Below are positions 33,640-45,500 of a DNA stretch of 64,000 nt, in pieces (position 1 is the stretch's first letter; each line of letters opens with the position of its first letter). The stretch comes from Trematomus loennbergii (Eukaryota; Chordata; Actinopteri; Perciformes; Nototheniidae). The notes under the pieces were generated by a model, which searched no databases, was not told the origin of the DNA, and was given only the letters and a program-made list of their open reading frames with translations. The DNA lies in contig JAAOOA010000167.1 of the NCBI GenBank assembly GCA_012861695.1, positions 173,501-237,500 on the forward strand. The letters run 5' to 3'. The translations under genes were made by a program, and so were the position numbers.

Positions 33640-34810
33640 AAGCATTAATCGGAGCTTCTTCTGTCCATGAACGCGCCGCGGCCCGCTCTCGGGGGGGGGC
33701 CGCGCGTCGTCATAATGCCGTCTCTTGAAACGGACATTATGGGGAAATGTGGAAAATGTGGAATGTGGAGAGAGATGACTCTTACTCTGGGATAAATGCA
33801 ATCGTTTTTACCGAATGCATTTTACACACACATATCACTCAAGAACTAGAGTTACACTACGTAACCCACTGTTCTTCTGCGGAGGTCCCTGAACGCACCG
33901 CGGCCACTCTCACGGGGGGGGCGCGCGTCGTCATAATGCCGTCTCCTTGAAACGGACATTATGGGGAAATGTGGAATGTGGAGAGAGATGACTCTTACTC
34001 TGGGATAAATGCAATCGTTTTTACTGAATGCATTTTACACACACATATCACTTTAGAACTAGAGTTACACTACGTAACGCACTGTTCTTCTGCGGAGGTC
34101 CCTAAACGCACCGCGGCCACTCTCACGGGGGGGGGCGCGTCGTCATAATGCCGTCTCCTTGAAACGGACATTATGGGGAAATGTGGAATGTGGAGAGAGA
34201 TGACTCTTACTCTGGGATAAATGCAATCGTTTTTACCGAATGCATTTTACACACACATATCACTTTAGAACTAGAGTTTACACTACGTAACGCACTGTTC
34301 TTCTGCGGAGGTCCCTGAACGCACCGCGGCCACTCTCACGGGGGCCGCGCCTCATAATGGGTGTCCAATTAACATCGTATGAAAGCGGCCTTGCCGATCT
34401 CAACGAGACATTATGGGAAAATGTGGAATTGTGGAGAGATATGACTCTTACTCTGGGATAAATGCAATTGGTTTTACTAAATGCATTTTTCACACACAAA
34501 TCACTCGACTTTGGAGCCACAGCTAAGAAGCTGTAGTATTCTCTGGTGGCCTACTCCGCTGCCAAAACCTTCCATAAAAGGGAGTTTTGGCATGGGGCCT
34601 GACACAGAAAAAGGGGCCGATTTTCTAATGAGGTTCTTGAACGCACCGCGGCAGCTCCCGTGGGGCCGCGGCTCTGTCAACTGCCATCTCTTTGAAACGG
34701 ACATTATGGTGAAAAATGGAAATGTGGAGAGAGATGACTCTTACTCTGGGATAAATGCAATCGTTTTCACTGAATGCATTTCTCACACACACATCACTCT
34801 CTTGAACCCG
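33640..34810. repeat. About 210-300-bp tandem repeats at the gag position of the DIRS element
   Basis: The phrase GAGATGACTCTTACTCTGGG with ATAAATGCAAT recurs at about 33,770, 33,982, 34,194, 34,432 and 34,728. Each unit also has GGAGGTCCCTGAACGCACCG and a GAAACGGACATTATGG phrase. Spacing is 212, 212, 238 and 296 bp. The units fill the place where gag is expected between the right-hand terminal repeat and the reverse transcriptase. Confidence 0.8.
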
Positions 34811-35499
34811 CACAGTGCTTTGACAGCACTACGGTTTATTCCACTCACGTGCACGCGCCCACCTGCTGGCTCCTATACTGGAGTTTACAGAGGGGGCGGG
34901 GAGTGTGGGACAGTGTTCTTTCCGATCCAAAGAGCCCTTCCGTAAACACGGGGGCTCCCAGGAGATCAACACGGTCCTTTTTGAAAAGTGTCATGCGGCG
35001 TGATCCCTCACCGGGATACCACACGGAGGCCACGATCAAGCTACAAATAATCGCGCTGATCTGGCGAGGTGGGGGCATCTCCAGCAATGAGCGAGATGCC
35101 CAACACACCCGTGTTTATCTGCAGTCGCCCTGTCACGCGGTAGCGTAGCAGAGCTCTTTTCAGCTCCCTGCCCAGCCTGCTGCCCGCTGGGAGCAGCTGC
35201 GCTCCGCCGCCATGGTCATCACCTAGGGCGGTGGACCTCCATGGACCGAACCCGGAAGTGCCTGACAACGGCAAACGGAGCCATCCGCCCCGCTGGAATG
35301 GCGAACGTGAATGGCACCGCCTCGGCCATATCCTGGTCCCCCAAACACTCTACAGAGGTGGTGGAGATCGGTGCCCGCGATCAAACCAAGGCAGGTGGGG
35401 CATGGCCGAGATTCCAGTAATGGTGAGTCCATTTTTCGTTTCTTCTAATCTTCGTACGTTTATTTAACTCTTCGGTTGTCAGCTCGTCTGAAGAGAAAA

Positions 35500-35680
35500 A
35501 TGATAGTGGGGCGGCGGCTGGAGCCGCCTTATATACTGTGGGCCTGCGCGCGCATTCAGGTAGGCTCGCCCCGATTGGCCGGCTACGTTTACGTAAATTC
35601 AGTAGGTGAAAGCACGCACAGCATGATAGAGAGTAGTACCCATAGAGTCCAGTAGAGGCGAGCCTGTGAGAGATATAACC
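35500..35680 (-). repeat. DIRS terminal inverted repeat, right
   Basis: Reverse complement of 29,690-29,900, including GGCGGCTGGAGCCGCC and TATATACTGTGGGCC. It is the upstream end for the minus-strand genes. Confidence 0.85.
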
Positions 35681-35910
35681 AAGACTTTGTTTATTTGAAA
35701 TCAGATGAAAACAAACTGTAACGGGCCCTGCCTGTTATCTATGATTACTATGCCTTACTGTACATTCATATTTCAGCCGGAGAGGTGGGCGGCGCTGCGG
35801 AGGAGCAGATTGCGAGTGAGGTGCCTGTCATCTTCCCTTTACAAGCTTCACAAATGTATTTATCGTGTGATTTTTGGAAATAAAAGTTTCATATTCTGAA
35901 AGCCAAGACT

Positions 35911-36245
35911 TTGTTTATATATTATACGTGGGTATCTATGACGTCAGAAGGAGTTACCGTAAATGAGAGCTGCCGTAAAAGTGTTTTTCTAGGATTTCTA
36001 ACGAACTATTACAGCTGTTATAAAACATTAAATAAAATCATGAAAGATGATAAGGAGGAGAAAAGGTTTAAGGAAGTAAGCAAGGAATACAGAATGTCGA
36101 AATCCTCTGTTTCACGCGATGTCGAACATTGAAGACAGAGGACGGCGGTCCCCCAATCTACACAGCGGAGAACGAAGATCATAAAGCTGATCGGAGGAGA
36201 CATCACGATCTTTCCCACATTAGTGCAATTCACCTATACTTAACC
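35911..36245 (+). pseudogene. Possible helix-turn-helix transposase N-terminus, decayed
   Basis: One frame gives KRFKEVSKEYRMSKSSVSRD, a helix-turn-helix pattern (VSxxYxxSxSSVSR) like that at the start of Tc1/mariner-type or Psq-type transposases, and then stops. In the next frame a GRRSPNLHSGERR-like stretch resembles the short basic linker that follows in such proteins. No catalytic domain was found. The assignment is weak, and chance is possible. Confidence 0.25.
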
Positions 36246-37545
36246 CCAAATAAAAGAACCCAATAAAAACAGTTGTTAAATAATAGTGAAGTCACGTTGT
36301 AATAATAACCATCTCTCGGTTTTTGAGTGTTCTTTTTCTGCTTTTCTGACTATTTCTCATTGTGGGAAAAAATAACACCCAGGGATCCTGATCGTTTTAA
36401 TGAAGTTGAATACAGAATATTCATATTTGTCAGTGATTTCATGTCAATTCGGCGAACATAAACATAAATGATCGTGGTAAGATGATGATTAAATTAGGAT
36501 TAAAAATCGGGAGAGCCGGCTGCATTCCTCTCGTTCGTTTTTTTCAACTAAACAACATTATTTTGTTAAATAACAACATGGTGATGTTTTGTAAATGATT
36601 ACATGTCTTATTTAGCACAGACTATGATCCTATCCGTGACATATGGATCTTAACAAGATCCGCTATACAGTAGTACCAGACATACTGTACATCCAGCTTA
36701 CTTTATCGAAGTTGATTTCACATGAGCTCCAGTGTGGAACCCACTGCACCCCCTGGTGGATCAATGATCCATTGCAGCTGGCTTCACAATAATTACATTT
36801 ATTTATCACGGGGGTATCAAGTCAGACTGGGGGCAGGCTCTTCATCACTAACCTTTCACGGGCCGATCACGGACCGTGCACGAGCCAACCACGACCCTCG
36901 CGTTTCAAACTGTCCTAAATAAGACGCTCCATCTGTATTTAAATGATATATTGTAGGGCCATACCTATATAAGGTATATTTATACGTTTCTGTTTTCAAA
37001 ATACCAAACAGATCATGCATTTTAGCCATGCCTCATTTGGCTCTATGTGCTGTTCTCCAGCACTGTTTTTGCACGGGGCTGATTCTGTGAGCTGCAGCTG
37101 ACCACGGCCCCCTGCAGGAGAGGGGAACCGTGCTCTGATGAAGTCAGAGGAGGGGGAGAAAAATAGATCTCCATCCTCCGTGTTTTATTATATTATTATA
37201 GGCCTATAGAGTCGTTATTCATTTGTTTTAAAGCTCAATAAATAACAAAGAAGACGCAAGATAAGTTTGTGCACAGATGGAAGGCTGACAGGCAGGTAGG
37301 CCATCCAGTTATTTTAGCCGGCCGGCTAAATGATTGCTTTTTTACAGTACTACGGCTTCCACAGATGACTTTTTTTATGGATTTTTTGTCAAAGCACTTC
37401 AGATATTCATTGCTATCGGGATGTTAAGAGCATTCCATGGAATATAACAAAAAGTGTATCTCGAGCTGGTTTCTCAAACTTACCTACCTTTAATTCATGT
37501 TATTTTTTATTTGTGATTGTCTATAGTTAATTGAACAATTATATT
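36246..37545. other. No gene seen
   Basis: AT-rich intergenic sequence. No tRNA, element end or coding frame is recognised. Confidence 0.4.
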
Positions 37546-37547
37546 CA

Positions 37548-37650
37548 AGAAGGCTGGGCTCAGTGGATAGAGCATTGATCTTTGGGTCAGGGAAGCACAG
37601 GTTAAATCCCTGCATCAGTCAGCATGTTGTTGTGTCCCTAGGCAAGTGAC
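37548..37650 (+). mobile_element. tRNA-derived SINE head
   Basis: GGCTCAGTGGATAGAGCA resembles a pol III A box, and GGTTAAATCCC, about 45 bp later, a B box. They are followed by GTTGTTGTGTCCCTAGGCAA, the common body of fish tRNA SINEs. The tail is truncated. Confidence 0.65.
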
Positions 37651-38298
37651 GTAATGTACAGGGCGTTTATTACAACACATTGTTGTTGGTCGTATAAGAT
37701 TAAATGTTTTGGAAATTATCAAATAAAATGACACATAGTTTTAAATGTTGCCTGCTCTAATAGTCATCTTTTAACTAAATAAACTGCAAAATGAATTAAC
37801 GTTTTCTGGATTTTTTTTCTCATCTTGGCTGCAAAAAGCGTAACTTGCGTTCACTTTATTGATTCATTCATTTAATAATTACAGATCAGGGTTTGTTTAT
37901 TCTACTTTTTTAGTTTGTTTTAAACAGCAATTCGATCTGCCTGTCTGTATCTCACAACAGAAAGATTGACAATAATGTTGACTTTGACTTTTGACTTTCC
38001 TTACTGTTAAGAAAATATCACTCGACACCAGGTTGAGAATCAATAATCAGGTTCTAGTTTTTCTTGCAAGAAGGAGCAGAGTTAAATCACATACAAAGGA
38101 TATGGGTTAACTCACACACATGGGGTATGTTGCTCAACGGAGCAGCAGAAAACATCAGGCTTATATAGTCCAAAACACGGAGATAACAACAAAGTCGTAA
38201 ATCGAGGTGGCACTAATATCAGCCGTGGGTGTCGGAAAGTCGGGTCATCTGCGACGGGTCATCTGCGACGTCTTCTGGACTTATAAAAAATGAGATAT

Positions 38299-38586
38299 GT
38301 AGGAGACAACAAGTATGTGCCTGTCTCCTCATAAAGATCAACATGTAGGCGTGTGGTGCAGTGGGTTGTGGGTTGGTGTTCGGATCAGGGGGTCACAGGT
38401 TCAAACCCCACTGCATGTCGTTGTGTCCCTGAGACACTTCACCCCAAATTGCTCCTGTGGGGATTGCCCACAGTATTGAGTATGTAAGTCGCTTTGGATA
38501 AAAGTGTCTAACAAGTAACATGTAATGTAATCAACAACCTGTAGGAGACAACAAGTATGTGCCTGTCTCCTCATAAAGATCAACAA
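38299..38586 (+). mobile_element. tRNA-derived SINE between 45-bp direct repeats
   Basis: The SINE at 38,346-38,530 has a B box GGTTCAAACCC, the body GTCGTTGTGTCCCTGAGACA and the tail AAGTCGCTTTGGATAAAAGT ending in an ATGTAATGTAAT run. A block starting GTAGGAGACAACAAGTATGT is present just before it (38,299-38,344) and just after it (38,541-38,586). This is far longer than an ordinary SINE target duplication. Confidence 0.75.
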
Positions 38587-38709
38587 CCTGAAATGCCCTG
38601 CCTCCTCCTATCATAAAGAGAAAGCTGAAAGGTCGACACATGATATCAGTGCATTAAAACGACACATAAAGAGGAGACAACAGTATTTTCTCCAACACTT
38701 ACAGTATAA

Positions 38710-38910
38710 TGCAATCTCATCATAATCAGCTGGTATTTGATCTGGTGATCATTCAAACTAAGCATCAATATCGACATCTTTTCTTGGAGATTTTGCACAA
38801 AAAGTGAACTGAAAAGAGGAAATAAAGATGAAAGATTATATTATTGAGTCATTTGGGATTTCCTTCACTAACAACATGCTTTCAGTTTCATATTTAATCA
38901 TCTTTTGTAT
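38710..38910. repeat. Duplicated flank, copy 1
   Basis: AAAAAGTGAACTGAAAAGAG, then TTATTGAGTCATTTGGGATT, recurs at 48,455-48,610. The two copies flank the oxidase gene in direct orientation. Other matching patches lie at 37,848-37,910 and 48,395-48,440. Confidence 0.65.
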
Positions 38911-39002
38911 TATTATTAATCAGTGAAGGTTTTTTCTTTTTCTTTTTCTTTTCCTCATCAGAGATAATTTAGTCCTTCAAGCTCAATATCTTTGAATATA
39001 TT

Positions 39003-39060
39003 ATAAAGCAGGGTGTCTAAACTACGGCCCGTGGCCCACTTTGAATTGGCCCCCGTGCTT
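39003..39060 (+). mobile_element. hAT-like element end
   Basis: CAGGGTGTCTAAACTACGGC followed by CCGTGGCCCACTTTG is a typical hAT terminal sequence (CAGGG(G)TGTCCAAACT...). No second end was found nearby, so this is probably a truncated copy. Confidence 0.5.
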
Positions 39061-39426
39061 GTCTCATATTGTACTTCTTAAATATATATGTACAAATATA
39101 TTACAAAGAACTATAACATAAATAGAAAATACTTGATTTGTCCGGTAATTGGGTTTGAATAAACATATCATTATTACAACAACAAAAAAGTGCTGTAATT
39201 TATATACAGTTCTAAATTACAACCATTTTTAAAATGCTGTTATATATTAATAGTTTTATGATTATTATTATTATGTAATGCTCTGACTGAGAAACGAGAG
39301 ACCAGATAATCAACATTTGAAAAGAATACTCCTACAATATATGTTTTTGTCACGTAGACAGTGAGCACAGGTTTTTTTAAGTAAGACAAACTAAAGAAAA
39401 AGAAAGTCTGATAGCTCAACAAAGGA

Positions 39427-39478
39427 AGATCTGAGTACTTCTACTTTTACTCAAGTACAAGATCTGAGTACTTCTACG
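39427..39478. repeat. Two units of the 33-bp minisatellite
   Basis: AGATCTGAGTACTTCTACTT occurs here with TACTCAAGTACAAG between repeats, matching the array at 22,462-23,490 some 16 kb away. Confidence 0.85.
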
Positions 39479-39523
39479 GCTTTAAAACTAAAGCGAGCTC
39501 TAGTATTTGCAGGATTTAAGAGG

Positions 39524-42500
39524 CTACAACTCGTCATGCTGTTGAGTTCTCGCTGCCTCTTTGTTAATGTTCATAGTCGCCCTGATCGCGGACTTCATGG
39601 CCGTCTCGATCCAGGCGTGAGGGAAGGCGGTGTGTTCCCCGGCAAAGTGCACCCTGCCTTCACTTCTGAACAGCTCCTTGGAGTAGTCTTCTGCATGCTG
39701 GTAGGGAGTGAAGAGAGCAAAGGCGCCCAGGCTGTGAGGATCGGCGCTCCACTTCTTCACCACCACCCCGGTGCAAAGAGACCACACTTTCTTCCCGTGG
39801 ATCTGCTCCAAGTCTCTCAGCGCCAACTCCTTTTTCAAAGATGAAAAGATTCAAAGGTTTATCATCATATGCTCAAAGCTACAGTGTAGAAATGGCAATG
39901 AAATTATTCTGACCTGAGCTCCTCCAACAATGCAACATTTAAATAAAATACAAAAATACAAAGTAGTGCAAGAAGTCCATATACATGTCAATAGAATATG
40001 ATATGTACAAGAACAGAATATGAAATTAAATAATGTAAATTAAATACGGTTTATTGCGGTGATAACTATTTATATAAATAAGTATATTGCAAGATGACAA
40101 ACAGGAATGTTTTTCGGGGCACTTTACAGACCTTGAGGTCTTCGTCGCTCGCTCCCAGGAAGAGGAGGGAGTCCTCGGCCCAGGTGTAGGAAGCCAGGAG
40201 AACCCGATGGTCTTATTTTTCGGGAAACTGTGACTCGGGTAGTAGATGAACCGAGAAGGACCGTCGGTGATGCTCTTCCCGCCTCGGATGCCGTCCTCCA
40301 ACCAGAACTTCTCTTTAAAAGTGAGGATGATCTTAGTGGAGCTTTCGTAGTGGACGCCCCTCATGACTTCCATCTTCTTAATGGACAGAGGTGGATCAAA
40401 GTCCATGAAAAGAGCTGCTTTGGCCGTGGTGGTCACCAGGACCACGTCAGCATGAAGGTCAGTAAGAGGGAGTTCTCGATTGGTCTGATAGGACACGATG
40501 ACCCCTCGATCTGATTGGCGGATACGTTTCACCTTAGAGTTGAGGAGGATGGGGACGTCGAGGACAGTGTGGAAAGCTTCGGTCAGCAGATCAGACCCGC
40601 CGGTCACCTCATAGTACCTGTAAGAGAAAACTTTTTTCGTCTCCTTGTATCAGCCACAAATGTAGGTAATATGTGATCGGTGACCTCCAGGTATCTATAT
40701 ATGTGTGCCGTTGGAGAGGCAATAAAACACATGTTGATTACATTTTAATCTCCACATATTCACACCACTTCATGATCTTTGAAGTAAAAAGCTAACGTTG
40801 GGCTATAAAGGAACTACAGCACGGTCACATGACTTCACCTCACCACCGCTAAGCTAAAGGTGGCTAATGTTGGGCTATAAGGAACTACAGCACGGTCACA
40901 TGACTTCACGTCACCACCGCTAAGCTAAAGGTGGCTAATGTTGGGCTATAAAGGAACTACAGCACGGTCACATGACTTCACGTCACCACCGCTAAGCTAA
41001 AGGTGGCTAATGTTAGGCTATAAAGGAACTACAGCACGGTCACATGACTTCACGTTGCCATCGCTAAGCTAAAGGTGGCTAATGTTGGGCTATAAAGGAA
41101 CTACAGCACGGTCACATGACTTCACGTCACCACCGCTAAGCTAAAGGTGGCTAATGTTGAGCTATAAAGGAACTACAGCACGGTCACATGACTTCACGTC
41201 ACCACCGCTAAGCTAAAGGCGGCTAATGTTAGGCTATAAAGGAACTACAGCACGGTCACATGACTTCACGTTGCCACCGCTAAGCTAAAGGTGGCTAATG
41301 TTGGGCTATAAAGGAACTACAGCACGGTCACATGACTTCACGTCACCACCGCTAAGCTAAAGGTGGCTAATGTTGACACTTGTTAGCACTGTTTTTAAAT
41401 TCAACAGTTGGGTATTTACTGACGTATTTTATGTCGTAGGAAAAATGTTGAACATTTTGTAAGCTTGTCTTCTTCGAGGTGGGAACAGTAGGTGGTTAAT
41501 TGCCTCATTAAAGACTTATTGCTGCACTGCTCTAGCCCGTAGATTAATTCAGTAAAACAGTAAACGTTACGTGGTGCTGTCGCTGACGTCGCTCTCAATG
41601 TAGATCATCTCGGTTAGAGCGAGGTGCATCAGGCTCTGTTCATTCAGTAAGTCTCCGATCATCCTAATCGCCTCCGGACTCAAGCCACCTTCTGCCTTCA
41701 GATACTCCTGAAACAACACAGGGAGGGTTTCTACATTATAGTCATTAAATATTCTGTCTTTCATCAAAACAAAAATGAAGTGTTCTACCCTTGTAAAACG
41801 TGCGTTGGAAGTACATCAAATAACTTTTTTTACTATTTAAAATTACATTTACCTTCACAGAGTAGTGGTCGTACTTCTGGAGCGCAGCTTCGCAGCCATG
41901 TGCCTTCACTTCATCTTTCACCTAGAGGGAATATTATTAACATCTCAGCTGTTATTTGTTATCTGCATATTGTGGGTGAGGAACAATACCAAGCAATAAT
42001 AGATCAAAAACGTTCATAGAAAATCTGTGTAGCAATTATTCAATATTGAATATTCTCTTTTGTGATATTGGGTAAATTAATGAAATTGTTATTATTATTA
42101 TTATTATCATTATTTTTTTTATTTTTTACTTTTATATATAATCTTATTACAATTATTATTAGTATTATTATTCAATTGTATTGTGTTTATGTGCAATGTA
42201 CCTTCTGCAGAGCTCTCTGCAGCAGCTGGTTGCAGACTTCCCCTTCTCGCTCTTCCACACTTTATACTTCAGGATGTTTGGATCAGCGATCACAGCGTAC
42301 GTCCTCCTCCGCAGCCCGTTCACCAGGAAGAAAGTGTTCACGTCCTCCATGACGAATGGATTCAGCTTCACCCCCAGTTCTTCAGCAAACCAGAGGACGA
42401 TGCTGCCAACAGACGCATTTACATTTTTCAGACTTAAAGGTCTCCTATCATGCAAAATGCACTTTTTTGATTTCTTTTATACATAAATATGTGTCCCCGG

Positions 42501-45500
42501 TGTGTCCCGGTGTGTCCCGGTGTGTCAGGAGACTCACAAAGTGTCAGAGAATAAAACCCTCTTTCTTTTCCTCCGTACCCACATCTCTAAAAAGGGGAAC
42601 AACGGAGCTGATTCAGATTTGCTGGGTCATGACGGCATTACTAAAATGTGGGCGGGCTTTTAACCCACGGGCCAATCAGAAACGTTGCTGTCAGAAACAA
42701 TGAGAGACGTATTTAAGTATTATGGTCTGTGTTTACATTAGCATCGCTAACACTCAGAGCTAACCTGTACTGGAGAGAGCATGTGTAAAGAAGCAGGAAA
42801 TAAAAAGGAACTCACCTCGTGGTAAACCTGAGAGAGAGAAAGAGTTTGAGCTCCATACTGTTTCAGAAATAATGCTTGACGTGGTTTTGATTTTTAAAGT
42901 TACAGACCCAGAATCAGCACTTTGGTAACAGCTGAAATAGAGGGGTTTGAGGCTAGAATGGGTGATCTGTTTGGTATTTTGAGCAAAACACTTCAGAGAC
43001 ATGTTTTTTATACATTTTGATATATCTGAGACCTATAATATATGCCTTAACCTGTTAAGCCCGAGATACCCCTATACCGGGGCACTGCCTCAACATCTTG
43101 CAGGAAACAGTGTCTGAGGGCATGTTCATTTAATAAACTATGAATGTTTTTATATCCATGTAACGGGAAGAAACTCAGCTAACTGATCATTTTTCAAAAG
43201 AAAACCACAATGCTAACACTGAGCCTCTGAATTAGCAACGAGCGAAAAATGCTAACAGATTACTGCACTGAAAATCAACGAGTGTGTGTGGGGTACTCCC
43301 CCTCCGATTCTATTGGCTCTAACGGTCAGAAATGCCCCTTTCACACCAACGCGTTTTCAGCGCCGGCTCGGAGCTAGAGCCTGAAAAGTACCGTTTTTTC
43401 CTGTTCACACCGCAGCGGCGCCGCCTCTTAGCTACGGAATCCGGTTCACTTCCAGCTCCAAAAAATTGTCGGTCTAGAAGCAAGAGCTTCGGAGCTAGAG
43501 GCGGCGTCGCTTACGTCTGTCTTACGTCGAGGCGTGCAGGAAACTAAACCCACCTCCCCTGAACATGGGTCGACTGAAGAGTCTCGTCATGCCTGCCTAC
43601 AAGCAGTAGCGCTGAGCAAAGTGACTAGAAGGCAACCACACACTTATAAAAAACCCACACTTTATAAAGTCAGGCAACACTAACCAGGCTTCGTGTGATT
43701 CTGTTTATTTGTACTTTACTTTGACCATCCGTTCGCTGTTATTGATCATTGTGGAGAGCAGGCAGACGTTTTGTTTTTTATCATAGCATGCTATCGGATG
43801 GAATCAATAACATGGGCTGCACAGGTTGTCATGTCCGACTATCACAAGTAGAATCATAATGAAAAATACGCCGGTAAAATGTGCCTGTAGAAAACGGCTT
43901 AGCAAGTAATCAGTTTAGCTTCGGTTGCTATGCTAACATCACCCATGTTATACCAGAGAAACTTTCATAACAGCGTTGTGATGCCAAATAGCGTCAATTC
44001 AGACTGACACACATTCACTTAAGGGGAACTGGGATATGTATCAGCTGCTTGTGTGACAGTCAGACAGTGAATACTTTAGAGCCGTGTGAGCTAACCCGGA
44101 GCTAACGGGAGAATAAACTCCCGTGGAAGAGCAGCCAGCACTGCAGCGGTCGGTAAATGCCGCTGAAACACATTAATAAACAATGAACCATGGCACTCTG
44201 GAGAAAAGTATAAGGTTGGAGAAGTCGTTATTTAATTTAATCTGGCTTCGTATCATTAAAAGCAACACGATCATCGACCCGACGCAGTCCCCCGTTGTTG
44301 TTGTTGTTGTTGTTGTGAGCGCCGTTGGGGAGCAAATCAGCGATGTAAACGGTGACGTCTTGACGCAGCAGCGGCAGCACCATCCCGGCTCTGGGCGGTG
44401 TGAACAGAGCGGAGCAGAAAAGGGAAACCGGAGCTGAACCAGAAAAGCTCTAGCTCGGAGCTAGAAAGGGAAAAGCGCTGGTGTGAAAGCCGCAAAAGAG
44501 GTGTCAACCATCAAAATCGACAAAGGGGGGCCAGAGATATGGAAAAAAAAACATTTCCACCCAAATCACCTCAGAGGTGGAGTGTTTTTGGGTAAACCTC
44601 TCTAAAAAGGTCAAATGTCACTTGTTTTGCATCAATCTTGATACAGGGTACTTATTATATGTTGTACTTTGGATTCCTAAAGCTTTTAGTCTACTAACCC
44701 ATCATCCAAGGGTAGTTTTTCACTATAAGTAAAAAATAATTGTTGGACGGACACTATAATTTACAATTTTTTACTATGTTGAATCTGAATTTTCTTTAAA
44801 ATAAAAACATCTATATTGATTCTGACTTTTCTACATCCAACTCACAGGTTTATCATTACTTTGGGAGAAAAGATTATTAATTTAATCCTTTTAGAAGGGA
44901 AGATATGGTCATTTGTTCTGGGAATGTCATTTTCGAGCCTGAGACCTGAAAAACAGGCTCAGGGCTTAAGAGGTTAAGAGGAGACCTTTAAGGCGAATAA
45001 GATTTATTTCTTCAAACTTGTCTTGTCTGAACTCACCTGTGAGAGCTGGGGATCCTCATGGCTCCCAGCTCAGCGAACCATCCCTCCTCCTCGCTCCTGT
45101 AGGTCTCCACTCGGCCTCCAATACGCCCACTGGACTCTACTATGGTTACCTTGTACAACACATTTAAACATGATTACATTCCTGATTCTCTTTAAAGAGA
45201 CTTGGGATTTGCCTTCTGCATCTGACAATAAAAGCTTTGAATCATTAGAAACTGTTTTAAAATCAACTTTAATTTAATTGTAGAGCATTTCAATCATAAC
45301 AATTTGTTTTATAAAGCAACTTAATTTCTTAACTCCTGTTTTAGAGTCTTTAGATCATGATGAATAGTTTATAAAGTGTATTTAGAGCGTGCACCTGGTG
45401 CCCGGCGTCCTGCAGCAGCTTTGCAGCCGTGAGTCCTGCCGCCCCGGCCCCGACGATGACCACGTGATGGGAGGGATGGATGTGAGGAAGGCCGCTCTGC

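Larger units (their letters stand above)
29680..35685 (-). mobile_element. DIRS-type tyrosine-recombinase retrotransposon, about 6 kb
   Basis: About 200 bp at the left end (29,690-29,900) are inverted at the right end (35,500-35,680), for example TATATAAGGCGGCTCCAGCC on the left and its reverse complement on the right. Inside, on the minus strand, lie reverse transcriptase, RNase H and tyrosine recombinase in the usual DIRS order. A short stretch at 29,990-30,050 (CAGGCTCCGCCCTCTACTGG and onward) repeats end sequence, as the internal complementary region of DIRS elements does. No DDE integrase and no LTRs are present. The gag region is not recognisable; tandem repeats occupy its place (33.6-34.8 kb). 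The flanks ATATTCTGAAA and CCAAGACTTTGTTTAT also occur joined at 35,887-35,918. Confidence 0.88.
42434..44991. mobile_element. Outer TTAA-bounded MITE in oxidase intron 3
   Basis: The left end TTAAAGGTCTCCTATCATGC and the right end GAGGAGACCTTTAA are inverted over about 13 bp and begin and end in TTAA, as piggyBac-type elements do. The middle is interrupted by the inner element at 43,051-44,973. Without that insert it would be about 630 bp, close in size to the related MITE at 46,180-46,786. The internal tandem GTGTCCCGGTGT motif lies at about 42,490-42,530. Confidence 0.65.
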
